DNA from: Dermatemys mawii
Taxonomy: Eukaryota; Chordata; Testudines; Dermatemydidae
Assembly: GCA_007922305.1 (NCBI GenBank)
Contig: ML677351.1
Location: 16,335,119-16,399,118, forward strand
DNA: 64,000 bases
Direction of reading: 5' to 3'
The position numbers and the translations under genes were made by a program. The first letter of the stretch is position 1, and every line of letters begins with the position of its first letter. Of the stretch, positions 46,305 to 59,300 are shown in pieces. The notes beneath the pieces are model-generated. The model was not told the DNA's origin, made no database searches, and worked only from the letters and a program-made list of their open reading frames with translations.

Positions 46305-47131
46305 TGTCAGGGTTCCCTCCCCACCCTAAACTCTAGGGTCCCAATGTGGGGACCAACATGAAAGACCCCCTAAGCTTATTTTTATCAGCTTAGGTTAAAA
46401 ACTTCCCCAAGGCACAAATCCTTTTGTCCTTGGATGGTCGCTGCTACCACCAAGTGATTTAGGGAAATAATCAGGGAAAGGACCACTTGGAGGTCCTATT
46501 CCCCCCCACAAAAAATATCCCCCCAAGCCCTATACCCCTTTCTTGGGAGGCTTGAGGATAATACCCTCACTAATTGTTACAGGTGAGCCAGATCCAAACC
46601 CTCGTATCTTTAAAACAATGGGAAAAAAATCAGTCAGATTCTTAAAAGAAGGATTTTATTTAAAGAAAAACTAAAGAATCATCTCTGTAAAATTAGGATG
46701 GTAGACAACTTTACAGAGTAACAAAAGATGCAAAAATGCAGAGGAACCCCCTATAGCTTTAGTTTCAAAGTTACAGGAAAACAATACAGGGATACACCTC
46801 CCTCTAGCAAAGGGAAAATTCACAAGTGAAAAACAAAGATAACTAACACACCTTGCCTGGCTATACTTACAATTTTTTGTAATATGGAAGACTGGTTCAG
46901 AATTATTTGGAGGAAATGAATTGCTGTCTGATCTCTCTCAGTCCCAAGAGTGAATGAACACACAAACAAAGAGCAGAAAAAAGCCTCTTTCCTGCCCCCC
47001 TCCAGATTTGAAAGTATCTTTTGTCTCCATTGGTTCTTTTGATCAGATGCCAGCCAGGTTATCTGAGCTTCTTAACCTCTTACAGGTAAGGAGGAATTCT
47101 AGGCTACCTACCCTTCTCTAGAGTTATAACA
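46305..47131 (-). repeat. Solo LTR, 827 bp, with perfect 5 bp target duplication
   Basis: Plus-strand ends are 'tgtcagggttccctcc' and 'gagttataaca', giving TG...CA. 'atgag' flanks it at 46300-46304 and 47132-47136. On the minus strand there is an AATAAA within 'ctttaaataaaatcc' (near 46650), and 'gttaagaagctcagataacc' resembles the U3 of a turtle gypsy LTR. I therefore place transcription on the minus strand. A 5 bp duplication fits Ty3/gypsy integration. No internal region is present. Confidence 0.83.
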
Positions 47132-47136
47132 ATGAG

Positions 47137-48410
47137 GGTCTTGATATTTCAGCCTACTGTAAATGGAATCCAAAGACTTCCATCTCTAGCTTTCTGATTC
47201 AAAGCCAGCCAATTCATTAGTGAATAAAAGTTGTTACCATCTCATGGTTAAGTGCTCTGTATAAAATTAATTTGATAGTCTCAGCCCAATTCCCAAGTAA
47301 ACACAAGTTCGTTATACAAATACAATGAATATTGGCACTAATTGGCACCCTTGCTAGCAGTCCTAGATGCCAAAGAGACTGAAATGTCATTTTTTTCCAG
47401 ATCAGGATTGGGGATATATATAAGATGTCCTATCTCTAAACCTCTGTATTTCCTTATTTCTTTTGGCAATAAACTTAGAAATTCTTATTGCCATCTATGT
47501 GGTGGATACAGTGGTAACATAATAGCTAAGAAGTTCAAATTTGCGTATGTATAGTATATTCTGAAATCTTAAATCACAACCAATGTAAGCTGAACAAATA
47601 GCTGTTGGGTAGCTATTAATCATTTTGTAGCCATTCCAGTCACTGCCAGCTTTGTACATCAAGACAGGCCATGATAGAGATATACCTTCTTACTGCCCAA
47701 AATGTAAGGATTTTGTGGTTTACATTCAACCTGGTAATTGTGCAAACTGAAAATAGCATAGTACTCCACAACTGATTCCCTTAATTTCATGGGTTACAAT
47801 TAATAAATATTTGGTCTAGGCTCTAACTCCATGATGGCAATATGTGGACAGAAGTAATAGCATGGAGAGGGCCTGTGCAGAGAGGTAGAGAGTCAGTGTG
47901 TCAGTAACTTTCTACATGGTTTTCATTCCCTTTTGCTTCTTTCTAATTTTTTTATGTAAAGTCATTATCCTCATTTTGCAAATTTATTCTGACCATAGTC
48001 AATTTAACATGAAAGACAGTTTGTGGACTGGAGCTCTACCACAATATGCTGTGATTTTTCCCCCCACCATACTAAGAAGGGTACAACCTGCACAGTAAAT
48101 CCTGATTCTGCTTCCATTGAAGTCATTAGTAAAACTCCCAGTTATATGAGACCCTTATGCTTAACTCAGAATCTAGGTTGTTGCCAGAAGTGGTGCTGGT
48201 GGTTCAATAAGGGACACGCTTTCTTCCAGATTAATATTGAACAAATGGTTTAATATGCTGTTTATGTGGCTGCTGGAAATGCTGTCTTTTGGATAGGATG
48301 CAAAAATTGAGGTCTTTTTGGCCGTTAAAGATTCAATGAAACTTTTTGCAAGAGTAGAGGCATTATTAACTTTGATTTCCTGGATAAATTTCCAAATCAT
48401 CAATTACACT
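47137..48410. other. Unassigned DNA
   Basis: No gene or named repeat; short frames only. Confidence 0.5.
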
Positions 48411-48696
48411 ACTCTACAGCCAAAATGCTTCTGAAATAAAGGTAGTCAAACTTTACTAATTCTGGGTCACTGAGAACGAAAATGATGCTTAAAATTGTTG
48501 ATTGGCTCTAGTTTTCAAGATATGCTTTTGGGTCAGTATATACAAACCTTGACATGGGAATGGCGGAGGATAAGTGAGTAATAAAGGGAAGGGATCTCAA
48601 TTTAAACTAGAAATGACTAAAATGCATCTTTGACTGGATCTATGAATAAATCTATGACTGGGTTTGGACAGTACTTGCTTTTTAGGCAAAACAATG

Positions 48697-48780
48697 AATG
48701 ATGCAATCTGAAGCTGGTATTGCCTCATACATGATATGAATTGCATCATGTTATTCTTAGAAGTCATGGATGATGCAATC
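48697..48780. repeat. Subterminal repeats of the word tgatgcaat
   Basis: 'aatgatgcaatc' (48697-48708), the inverted 'aattgcatcatg' (48739-48750) and 'tgatgcaatc' (48771-48780) lie between the left end and the gene. Short direct and inverted subterminal repeats are a usual arrangement for transposase binding in DNA transposons; the role here is inferred. Confidence 0.6.
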
Positions 48781-48915
48781 ATAATGAAGCTTACATCACT
48801 CTGCTGAACAACTGCCCTATATCAGCTCTAGAAATCATACAGTGTCGTGCTCTCTTATTTGTCAATGTTTGATTTTGCAAAGGGACACATTTCTGTTTAG
48901 CCAAAGTGAGCAGAG

Positions 48916-50609
48916 ATGCCTCGTACTTGTGTGAATGGTGCAGATAACTTCTGCTGTGTTTGTGGTGAAGTGACTTTTGCATCACAAAAGCGCAGTATAA
49001 CCTCTATGGTTAAGAAAGCCTATCACCTTCATTTTGGCTGCAAAACTGGAGATGAGGACAAGAGGTGGGCCCCACACATATGCTGCAACACTTGTGCAAC
49101 AAATCTTCGCCAGTGGTTGAACAGGAAAAGGAAATGTATGCCTTTTGCAGTGCCAATGATTTGGAGAGAGCCAACAGATCATACCAGCAATTGTTACTTC
49201 TACATGGTGCCTCCAGTTGGGAAAGGTGTGTCAAAGAAGAAAAAGTGGACTGTGCATTATCCAAACATTCCATCAGCTATACGCCCAATACCCCACGGAG
49301 AAGGACTGCCGGTTTCTGATGCACCAGAATCATTCTCACTTGAGTCAGATGAGGAAGAGGAAGAGGATGAAACTTCTGGTCCTGAACCATCAATGACACA
49401 GGACCCACATTTTCTCCCATCCTCCTCCTCTGAACCACACCTCATAACACACGCTGAACTGAATGACCTTGTCAGGGATTTGAAACTACCCAAGAGTAAG
49501 GCAGAGCTGTTGTGCTCCAGACTACAGCAGTGGAATCTCCTGGCAGGTGATGTTAGGGTTTCCATGTTCCGTGACCGTCAAAAGGATCTTGTCCCATTCT
49601 TCTTCATGGAAGGTGATCTTGTAGCCTGCAACAACATCGATGGTGTGATGGCAGCCCTCAACATCGTTCACGATCCAGATGAGTGGAGACTCTTCATTGA
49701 TTCATCAAAGACGAGTCTGAAATCTGTTTGCTACATAATAGCAATGTTTTGCCATTAATTCCAGTTGGTCATGCAGTCCATATGAAGGAAACCTATGACA
49801 ACATGAAACAACTTTTGAGGTGCATAAACTATGACCAACATCAGTGGCAGCTTTGTGGCGATTTGAAGGTTGTTGCTCTCTTGCTTCGTCTGCAGACTGG
49901 ATACACAAAGTACTGCTGTTTTCTCTGCGAATGGGATAGTCGTGCAAGAGATTCCCACTACATGAAGAAAGATTGGCCACTCCGACAGTCATTGGAGCCT
50001 GGAAGGAAAAATGTTCAGCATTCACCACTTGTTGAATCAAGGAAGATTTTGTTACCACCCTTACACATCAAGCTGGGTCTGATGAAGAACTTTGTCAAGG
50101 CCATTGACAAAACACAAGCAGCTTTCAATTACCTCCATGGAAAATTTCCAAGGTTAAGTGAAGCTAAGATAAAGGAAGGTGTCTTTGTTGGTCCTCAGAT
50201 TCGTGAACTTCTTCGAGATGATGCATTTGACCATGCACTGCGTGGCAAGGAAAAGATGGCATGGAAAGCCTTCCAGTCAGTGGCAATACATTTTCTCGGA
50301 AACAACAAGGCAGACAACTAAAGGTTGTTGGTGGAAAACCTCCTCAAGGCATACAAAAGCCTTGGTTGCAACATGTCACTAAAGATACATTTTTTGCACT
50401 CTCATCTAGATTTTTTTCCACCGAACTGCGGAGCAGTGAGCGACAAGCACGGCGAGTGATTTCACCAGGACATTGCAACAATGGAGAAACGCTATCAGGG
50501 CAAATGGAGCCCATCAATGCTTGCAGACTATTGCTGGACAGTGACAAGAGATGCTCCATTTAATGAATACAAGAGACAAGCCAAGAAGCGCCGAGTAGAC
50601 ACTGAATAG
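48916..50609 (+). pseudogene. Cysteine-rich, DDE-like transposase-type gene, three breaks
   Basis: The first frame runs 280 codons from ATG 48916. It has an N-terminal cysteine region (Cys13/14, 16, 42, 56/57, 60), then 'WREPTDHTSNCYFYMVPP' (83-100), then an acidic run at 144-152. 'EWRLFIDSSK' follows near residue 262. A missing T near 49729 ends that frame at 49758. The coding continues in another frame with 'CGDLKVVALLLRLQTGYTKY' and 'CCFLCEWDSRARD'. It then hits TAA at 50318-50320 and, near 50460, TGA where 'HGE-FHQDIATMEKRYQGKW' shows an arginine codon is expected. The end is TAG 50607-50609. Asp in FIDSSK and GDLK could be part of a DDE site. I remember similar uncharacterised proteins in other animals but cannot name the superfamily. 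Confidence 0.75.
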
Positions 50610-50950
50610 GAGTAAACTATGTACATAATGGTTTTTTGCTTTTTGTTTCATAATACATTTTATTTATATAACCCTTTTGCTGATTTTTAAAGTGTTACAT
50701 AAACAGGACAGTTGAACTATTATCATGTAAAGCAACCATAAACACATGAAAAAATCTAGGTTTACAATTTATGATTAAAACTCTACTATCTACACAATAT
50801 ACATAGACATAAAATGTAAAAACTTAAATATCTTAGAAACAGTAGCCAATCAGTTGTTTTAATTGTCATATTTGAATTAAGCACATCAAAATACATAATA
50901 AATATCACATTTTATCTCTGAAGCAGACGACTTCTAAAAAATTGTAGACC

Positions 50951-53155
50951 AGTGTTACATCCTGTCCAATTGTTTTCAATTGAATAAAATATTCCTATCT
51001 AACTTTTGTGTAGTGTTGCTGTGTACTTGTACAATATACAGTATTTGTAGATAGCTGACATTCCACATCAGATGTGGGTGAACAGTAATGATAGTTTTAT
51101 TGACTCCTGTCAAAAGTAAAGCATTTTGGAACATTTCTGGGATGAAAGCAGCCATATTTGTAGATTATTCAATGGCAAAAACTGGTAATGCAGAGTTGAG
51201 GTTGTGAGGTGGCATGTAATCCCCTTTCAGAATGCTGAGTTGAGCAAGCCCCCCAACCCCTAACAAACTGCTGAAAAGCAGGCAATACGATGTTAAGGTA
51301 GCCTAATATGCAGTCTTAACTCTGCCCTCATTCAGCAATGCCCATTTTGTCTACACGTACCTTTACTATGCCTGCCCCACAGTTGCTGAAATGTACAAGC
51401 TCTTCAGCTTCTTTTAGTAACCCTTCACTTTAACCTACAATGAGACAGGCTTGGCTTTTACCAAGTCCTGCTTGGGAATTTTCAGAGTATCTATCCCTTC
51501 CAAAGTCAATTTCTTGTCTATTCCATTTTTTCCAGATTCATATGTTTAGGGACCTTCCAGTTAAGGGAACAACCAGTCTGAGTTTTCCTTTAAGAGTATG
51601 TCTGGAGGTCTGGCTTGTTTTTGGTGATTAACTCTGACTTTGTGCTTAGCTGTTCTTAATCTTCTACTCCTCCCTGCAGTGATTGGCTTGTACCTGGTCT
51701 CGTGAGTCCTTTTTGGCAGTGGATGTTTACAAGCAGTCTTCCTCTTAGCAACTCTGTTGCAAGAGTGGTTAACTCTGCCACACAGCAATTTTCCTCCTGA
51801 TTGCCACCCCAGCCCGTGACAATTTCTCCCTCTTAAGCATGGTTCCTTCATGGTGCACAAACTTTGCGGCTGAGTCTAGTTAGTATTAGTTGAGCCCAGT
51901 GGAGCTTATTAGCTGCTTCTGGGTGGGGTGGCAGAATGCTCTGTCACATTCAGGATTTCATCTAACACTATTAAAGGGAGTGTGGGTGGGTAGGGAGGTG
52001 CTGATGCCATCTTCACTCTGTTTCCCTGGAACTGGCAGACAGCAGGAATTATTTGCATACGCTCCACGTGCAGTCACTGTGTTAGATATACTGATACAAA
52101 ATGGTGGAGACAGTGGTTGGGCTTGCTTGGTATAGATGTGTTTGATAGGAGGACCTGTGTTAATTACTTTGAAGTGTGGGATAGAGCTATAATTATGGTA
52201 TCAGGAGATCTGTTTTCTACCCTCTCACATGAGGCAGAAGAAAAGCTGGATGTGTATTTTCAGGATGTAGTGTGCATCACTTCTGTACAGAACTGTGTAG
52301 GTTATGTCACTAGCAGTGCAAGGGCTTCTAGTCTCAAGGCTGTTGTCAGCAGTGAAGTGGAATATGAGAGGATTCAAATGCTTTAATGATGTTTAAGTGA
52401 AAGCGTAGGTAGAGATGGGATCTTGTGAATAAGTGTAAGGGAGTTGCAAAAGGCTGTGAAGTGGCTCTTAAACAGTATACATGTGGTAACCCTTCTGGGG
52501 AATTGGCTAAGTTTGAGTGTATGCCAGGATCTGAAACTTCTAGTATCTTACACTGCCAAAAGCCAGTGTCACTCTGTGCTAATGCATTCCTTACAGAAGG
52601 TAGAGGGAAGGTGGCATGGACAGTGTTTTTCTTCTCCATTTTAAATAGATAGAATCATATGTGTGATTTAAAAATTATAGCCAGATCCAGTCACTCAGTA
52701 CAAAAACTCCTTTTGTCTTGTGGGGGAGGGGCTTGTGGTTAAATGTAACTTTAGTTGTACAGACTTAAGGGTCAATTGAGCCCTCAACTGAGAAGTCAGA
52801 TATGAAGGGATTGTTTTGTTAACAAGCAAGTACTATATAGTACTGAGTTAAATGTAAACTACTTTAAAAAAGGAAAGCAGCATTTTTCTTCTGCATAGTA
52901 AAGTTTCAAAGCTGTATTAAGTCAATGTTCAGTTGTAAACTTTTGAAAACAACCATAGTATGGCTTGTAATTGTTTGACACCCCATATGAGTTCTAGTGT
53001 TGGGTGTTTGGAAACAACTGGGGTTTGTGTGGTCACTGAATTTTTTCTTCTTTTTTTTCTGTCAGTACTAAAACAGGTTCTCTTGAGGTATTTGGGTGGC
53101 CCATTTCATGACGGACTCTACTTCTCCTATAAGGATCCTCATTTGATGAAGGCAG
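50951..53155. other. Unassigned DNA
   Basis: About 2.2 kb with no gene I can support. Part of 51420-51880 looks mildly LTR-like (moderate GC, 'tttctccctcttaag'), but no ends are visible. The frames at 51890-52652 have no domain. Confidence 0.5.
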
Positions 53156-53159
53156 TTTA

Positions 53160-53840
53160 AACGTGTTTATGTGAGTATCCCAGACTTACTCTCTGGAGGA
53201 ACCACTGTGGTATCTGAGTACCTGGCTGTAGATAACAGTTTTTTTGTGTGTGTCTGGGGTGGTTGCTACACCTGTGGAGGAAAGTTTGGTGATCCATGAG
53301 TTTCCTGTATATCATTGTTCTGTAGGGTTCCATTGTTGAAGGTGATAGTGGTGTCCAGAAAGTTGATGCTGGTGCATGGAGTGTTCTGGAATTTGATGTA
53401 TGGGTGATGGTCATTGAAGTTGTGGTGGAAATATATGAGGGATTTTAGGTCCTTTGTTCACAGGATGAAAATATCATCAATGTATCTCATGTACAGTGCT
53501 GGTTTCATTGTGCAATCTGGAAATTCTTCCTCAAGGTGGGCCACAAAGAGGTTGATACATTGGGGAGTCAACCTAGTAACCATGGCTGTTCTCATGGTTG
53601 GACTAAATGTTAAGTTGTTGTGGGTGGGGATGAAAATGATGAGCTTGGTGATGTTGGGGTGAATTTCCGTGCATTGTACATTATCTTGTAGTATTTAAGG
53701 AAAGCTGTGATTCTTTCATTTGTGAGGGATGTTTGTGCCCAGGGAGGTGACATCCATGGTGACAGGGATAATGTTCTGGGGGAACTTGTTAATATTGCAA
53801 AGTCTCTGGAGAACTGGCCCTTTGTGTGGTGACTACAAGC
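53160..53840 (-). pseudogene. Penelope-like reverse transcriptase fragment, antisense
   Basis: Read on the minus strand from about 53840. Motif A reads 'VTMDVTSLGTNIPH' (53721-53763), with Gly where Tyr is usual. Motif C is 'YMRYIDDIFIL' with both aspartates (YIDD at 53473-53484), followed at once by an in-frame TGA. Next come 'FHHNFNDHHPYIKF', 'INFLDTTITFNNGTL' (around 53349-53362) and 'YSQVLRYHSGSS' near 53190. The region between motifs A and C has at least one frameshift. It covers the fingers, palm and thumb only; the GIY-YIG nuclease and 3' tail are missing. It is older and of another lineage than the element at 4744. Confidence 0.85.
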
Positions 53841-55639
53841 CACTATCTGTGCACATGACTTTCAGTTTCACACAGATGTATACACTACAATCAACTAAAG
53901 ATGGTGGGAATGCCAGATCTAAACTCCCCTGAACTTTGGAACATTCACATTTAGACTGGATCCAAGAATGCCTGAATTTTTTACTCTCCTTGTGGGTGAG
54001 CAATGGGGGGAGAGGGTGGATAGGAGCAAATGGGCAGTGGGGCCTCAGAGGAAGAGGTGGGGCAGGGACATGGTTCAGGTGCTGATGGCCCCCCTATTTT
54101 TAGGGAGCTTCCGATGCTCCTGATAGGATCCAGATGCAAATGTTGTGGCTTAGACCTATTTATCTATCTTGTGTACTGGACCCTTCAATATGAACTTTGA
54201 GGAGAAGTTTGGGAATCTGACTCCAAGTCCTGAAATTTTCAGCTTGAATCCATAACAGCTAATTTGTTTACCTGTTAATTGAGTGGCTAAATATGTGAAA
54301 GGACCCATGCTCTGGGGACACAGTCACTGTGTTAGTAATTCCTCTTTTCAATACATAGGGCTATTTATCTCCATGCTGTACATGCAAGTTCTGAACGCAC
54401 CTTTTCAGCTGCCTTTCTCAGAACTTCTTTAGTATGGAATCAGATATACATATTCTCCCAATTCAAGCCTTTACTGGCACAAAATAGTTCGCTTGAGATT
54501 TAATGAATTGGTGAAACTTTCATTTAAGTGCCATCTCTTAAAGCTTCAAAAACAACAATAAAATTTGTGAGGGTAAAAACTTTCCTATTAAGTTTCACAG
54601 AGTCTGAATGGACCTTAACTGGCCTCCCTAATCACCAGAATAATGACTTTTATCATGATGAAGGACTCCTGAGGCCATATAGTCTACAAAAGGAAAATTC
54701 CATTCTTGTCTGTAAATTTAATCCACAGGTATCAGGAAAAAAAAATGTATCCTTTGCTTTCAGTCGTCTTAAGAAATCTTGGGTCAGATTTTAAGCTGGT
54801 ATAAATCACTAGCTCCATGATTTTAATGGAGCGACACCAATTTACACAAAGTGAGAATCTGGCCTCCGACCTGGATTCTTTATTTGTTCTGATTTTTGTA
54901 TGTATTTTTAAGCATAGTAAATGTGCTGAAGTACACATTAGGGGGAAAACCTCAATCCTTGTTTCTTTTCGGGAGACTGTAAAAGTGTGCAGGTATTAAA
55001 GATCATTAAGTGTCATCCTGAAACTACTCACTCCTCTGAGAGCCTGTCAGACACATTATTAGTACACTTTTATGTGGAGAAATCACTCCTGGGATCAAAA
55101 ACAGTCTCTGCACAAGCAGTAAACTATTGAACTAGTGGATCGTGGATATAGTAAGACATTGTTATGCTTTACCCTTAAGCCCAAAAATTCTAAATACACG
55201 TTCAATAGTACCAATCACTAGTAATGTGCCAATGGATGATTCTAAACTTCTGTGACCCAGGAACCTCTTAATGACAACTGGCAAGGAGCTCAGAGGAGGT
55301 GTATAAGGATACCCAGAATCTCCTGACTTGGCATTTATAATCTAGCTCATGAAAAGAATCTCATGCGAGGTCAACAATACAAGCCTGTGTTACTCTGGTC
55401 ATCAATATCGTCGTGAAATGTACACACAGATACTATGTAAGGAGTTATGAATTTATACTGAAAAAATGTTCTTAAAGTCTCTGTCTAGGGGTCTATATTT
55501 TATTTATGGTCACCAGCAAAGGTGAAAAGCAGGTTTTCTGTGAGAAGAGATGCTTAACAATCTATGTACATGTAAATTTAATATTGTCTCATTCACACTA
55601 GGTCTCCTATCACACGTCCGTATTGAGTGCAAATGAAGG
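53841..55639. other. Unassigned DNA
   Basis: No gene. A G-rich patch near 54000-54080 ('ggggggagagggtgg') and short frames without motif. Confidence 0.5.
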
Positions 55640-56351
55640 ATTGTGCAGACTTCAGAAAGAAATTAACGGTAAGGGAGGAATAAAGCATATGGGTGAGGGA
55701 AACCCTATGTGAAGATGTATATCAAAGGCTTGCTTTACTTATTTGGGAGGCAAAGGAGATGCCTAGGCATCTTTCACTGGGGAAGAAAACACCAGTGAAT
55801 TTGCTCCAGGGAAAAGGGGTCTCATCCAGGCTTGGCTGAAAATGTTGGAGAAGGCTTTGGATGAGATAAGCTTCTGTAGACAGGAGATTTGGCTGTTAGT
55901 TAAGTTTAGTCTCTAGAAAGCATATTATGATTTTTGTTTAATAGCGACTGTTTCCAAAATTCTTACTCACTATTACCAGAATCTCAGTTCTTAAATAAAC
56001 TTTTTCTTCTTCTTCTCACTATAAATATATCATCCACGTGTTGTGGTGTTAAGCAAAGTGGTGATGCTAAGTTGAATCTCACAAGCTGGGGTATACTCTG
56101 CCTTCAGGACCAGAAGGCCTGGTAATTCAGAGGCTGAACACTGCAGTAAATGATCTGAGGACTTGGGGACTGGTGTGTGCCTCTCCTTACCTGTACAGAG
56201 GAGAGAGAGAGGCCTGTGGAATCCTAAAAAGCAGTGCTTGGGTTGCCAGAGGCTGGTGGTTTCAGGGATCTGATCTGTAGCAGGCAGAGATAAGACTGTT
56301 TCATGCTAAGGGAAGATAGTGGTGAGATGCCACACATCTCTGGGAGCATCA
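55640..56351 (+). repeat. Probable LTR-like repeat, ends unclear
   Basis: I recognise the run 'gatgcctaggcatctttcac', 'tggctgaaaatgttggag', 'gatgagataagcttc', then 'ggagagagagaggcctgtgg' and 'gggagcatcaca', as the order of words in a common turtle interspersed repeat. 'cactataaatata' near 56019 could be a TATA box and 'cttaaataaac' near 55993 a polyadenylation signal. The right end ('catcaca') fits an LTR end, but I could not find a left end or a target duplication. Confidence 0.5.
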
Positions 56352-59300
56352 CAACTTTCTTTCTTTCATCTTCATTTAATTGACTATCCACTTGTTTTAT
56401 TTTGAGAAGGGATTAGTAGAATTGCCCACCATCTGTTAACTGTATTGTTCATAATTTTGTATATCATGTCCACTCTTGCTGATCTCCACATTCTTTAAAC
56501 CTCTCTTATTAGGAAGCAGTTCTACTCCCTTCAGTCATTCTTGTTGCCTGTCTCTCAAACCCCTCTATTTTTTATATTCTATTTGAGAGGGAATAACGAG
56601 AACTGGACATAGTACTACAGGTGAGGGAATATAATGGATTTCTATAATCATTTGAGTTCTTAAAGTGACATACAGTGCAAAAAAGTGATTGCTAGGATGC
56701 AAAGATTAGCAGGTATAGCACCTTTAACTTTTCTTTTTATAAATTGACTAGATTTCAAATTTATAATATCCCATTAAGTTTCTTATTTTAATTTATATTG
56801 TGTTGTGACACAGAAATTACTTGAACCTCAGGAGATTAGTGAACTAGAAGCACTCTTCCTAAGAGTTTTTTGGAGCCTGAATTGTTTCTTGTGATCTCTC
56901 GTTTGCCAGACACTTAATTTCACATCATTCCTTTCAATTTAGTAAACTTATGCAGAATTAGTGAGCCCATTTGAGAACTAGAGTCCAAACTAATGACCAT
57001 CTCTCCTGTGTACCAACTTCATGGGCAGTCACCTGCTCTTAAGCATAATCAGTCTGCTACATCATTTCAATCTGGAAAGCCAATATAGTGTAGGAATAGC
57101 AAAAGCATTTACATAGAAAATGATGTGCTGTTTGCTACTTCAGATTGCTAGCATGTATAATATTCTCGTAGAAGGGTCTTTATGTACATGTTTTTTGTCC
57201 ACTATGTGGCTAATTTTGCCTGCACAGATCAGGATAGGCATTTCCTGAGATTAAAATGTCTTGTATTCCAACATTCTTAGCCTTATCTAAACCCTCTTAA
57301 TGCAGAAGTATAAGGGTACGTAAATTTGTTTGACCTTTACCTTCTTATGTGTTAAAGTACAAGTTGAAGTAAGAGCCTACCTTAAATTATTTATTCTTAC
57401 TCCTGTTTGCTGCTTTTCCTGCTACATTTCTCTCCTCTGGCTCCTTAGAATGAGGCTACACCAGATTACGCTCTCTTAAACACTTGTACAGTGAAACTCA
57501 GTTAGCCATGTTCAGTTCACTTTAAGTAAGTGGATGATGGTCTAAGCAGGAGTTCAAAATGGTGGAGGGGCAAGTTGCCTGGAGATCAGAATAGGTTTTT
57601 AATTACACCAGTGAAGACTCTGTTTGGCATCACAAACTCAACTCTAAATTTCCAGCAAACAGCTCAAGACATGATTTATGTGCATATACAAAACAACCCA
57701 AAAGGATAAAAATACAAGTTCAAAGCCAGTCTGTCTCCCCACTATCTAAATGGGTTTATTCCCTTTTATTTTATTATACATGATGCAATGAAAACAACCT
57801 TTTCATGTCATTCTCTTCTGCCTCCAGTCAGACAGTAGAACATAAAAGGGGGAGTATCTATTTACAGTACGTGGGGTTTTGCTGGGGGTCTGTTTTTGCC
57901 CCATGTTACAGGTAAACTACTCAGCATCCTGTCTGTGAGATGAAATGAAGACTGTGTATAACTTTCATTAATAATTTTAATGAGTTACATTTTGAAGATT
58001 TATTAAAAGACCATTGTTTGTGACATCTGACATGCTTTGGCCAGTTATCATACACCTTTGGGTGCTCAAGCCTATCCAGATCCAGTTACCTTTTTAGAAT
58101 AAAGGCTGGAGTTGCTGCTATCTGAAACTACTAAAATGCTTCACTTTTTGTCCAGAGGTGTGGCTCTCACCTGAGAATTTAGTCAAAAATATTGTTGTAG
58201 TACTGACAACACTGCAATTGCCAAGCCATACTTTTGATCTGTTCCCAAGTAACGGATGGCCGACAAACTCTCAGCAGAACAATATAAAAATCACATTCAG
58301 TTCTAAGGAAATGTAACATCAACTAAAGTAGGTGAAATGGTAAAAACATTATTTTTAAATCAGTTACCAAATAAAGATTCAGTACATGATGGAAAGCAAA
58401 ATAATCTAACTGGCAGAAATGGAAGCACTTAATTTTAACCACTGTTTGTGGTTACACATTGCAATTCATTTAACCACTCTAATAATTTATTCATTCTAAA
58501 TCACTCAATATAATTCATTTACCCAATAATATAATTCATTTGCCACTTTGTTCATTTACTCAGTTTAATTAAGTCTCCTGAAATGAATATATGTATAAAA
58601 ATTCACTTCTTTTATCAAGGCATTAAGATGTCTCAGTGAAGTCAAAAGAAAAATAAAGACTATTGTCATAATGATAAGCTGCTTCATGATAATTTATGCC
58701 ATTTATAGCTCATCTTTTGTCTGAGTTGATATTGGTTGGCAGTCCCTCCCGCCTCACCCCAATAGAAAAATTTCTTTTAAGGTATTATTGGCTCAAATAA
58801 GAATTATTTTAAATACATCTGGCAGAGTCATGAACAAGCGGCAAGCTTTGGGGCATGACCTCTTCCAGGCATGTTGCATAGATACCATGCAACTGAGATT
58901 GTAAACTTGCCACACCCCTAATGATGACTAACCTTGTACTGAGATGGCCTGTTTAGTTCCCAAGTGAAACGAGCTGGCTGCACTGAATATATTTAATCGA
59001 ATAATATTGGGCAAGTCCAGCTCTTCCAGAGAGGCATCCTAAGGCCTTTAAAAAAGGTGTACTTTATTTTTATCTCATGGTAACTGACATGAGCTTTCCT
59101 GAAGTAAAACCACCATGCAGACGAGGCACTTTAGTTTTACTGCAAAGTAAACTAGATAAGATCAACCTAAGGTGGAGATATAGTGCTGACCTCACCTACT
59201 TTACTCACAGTAAAACTACAGTGCAGAAAATGCACTTTGCTGTTAGTGTGGGATAGCTCATGCACATTAGTTACCCAGAATGTTAAAAAATACACTGTTT

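Larger units (their letters stand above)
48411..50950 (+). mobile_element. Probable DNA transposon with long, diverged inverted ends
   Basis: A broken ~564-codon gene lies between two AT-rich flanks that partly match as inverted repeats. The left (48481-48522) reads 'gttgattggct' and then 'caagatatgc'. The right, reverse-complemented (50829-50872), reads 'actgattggct' and then 'taagatattt'. Weaker agreement ('tgcttc.ga.ataaa') continues to about 48412 and 50948, starting 'tctaca'. By eye about 70% of 45 central positions agree. No target duplication is clear, so the outer ends are approximate. Confidence 0.6.
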
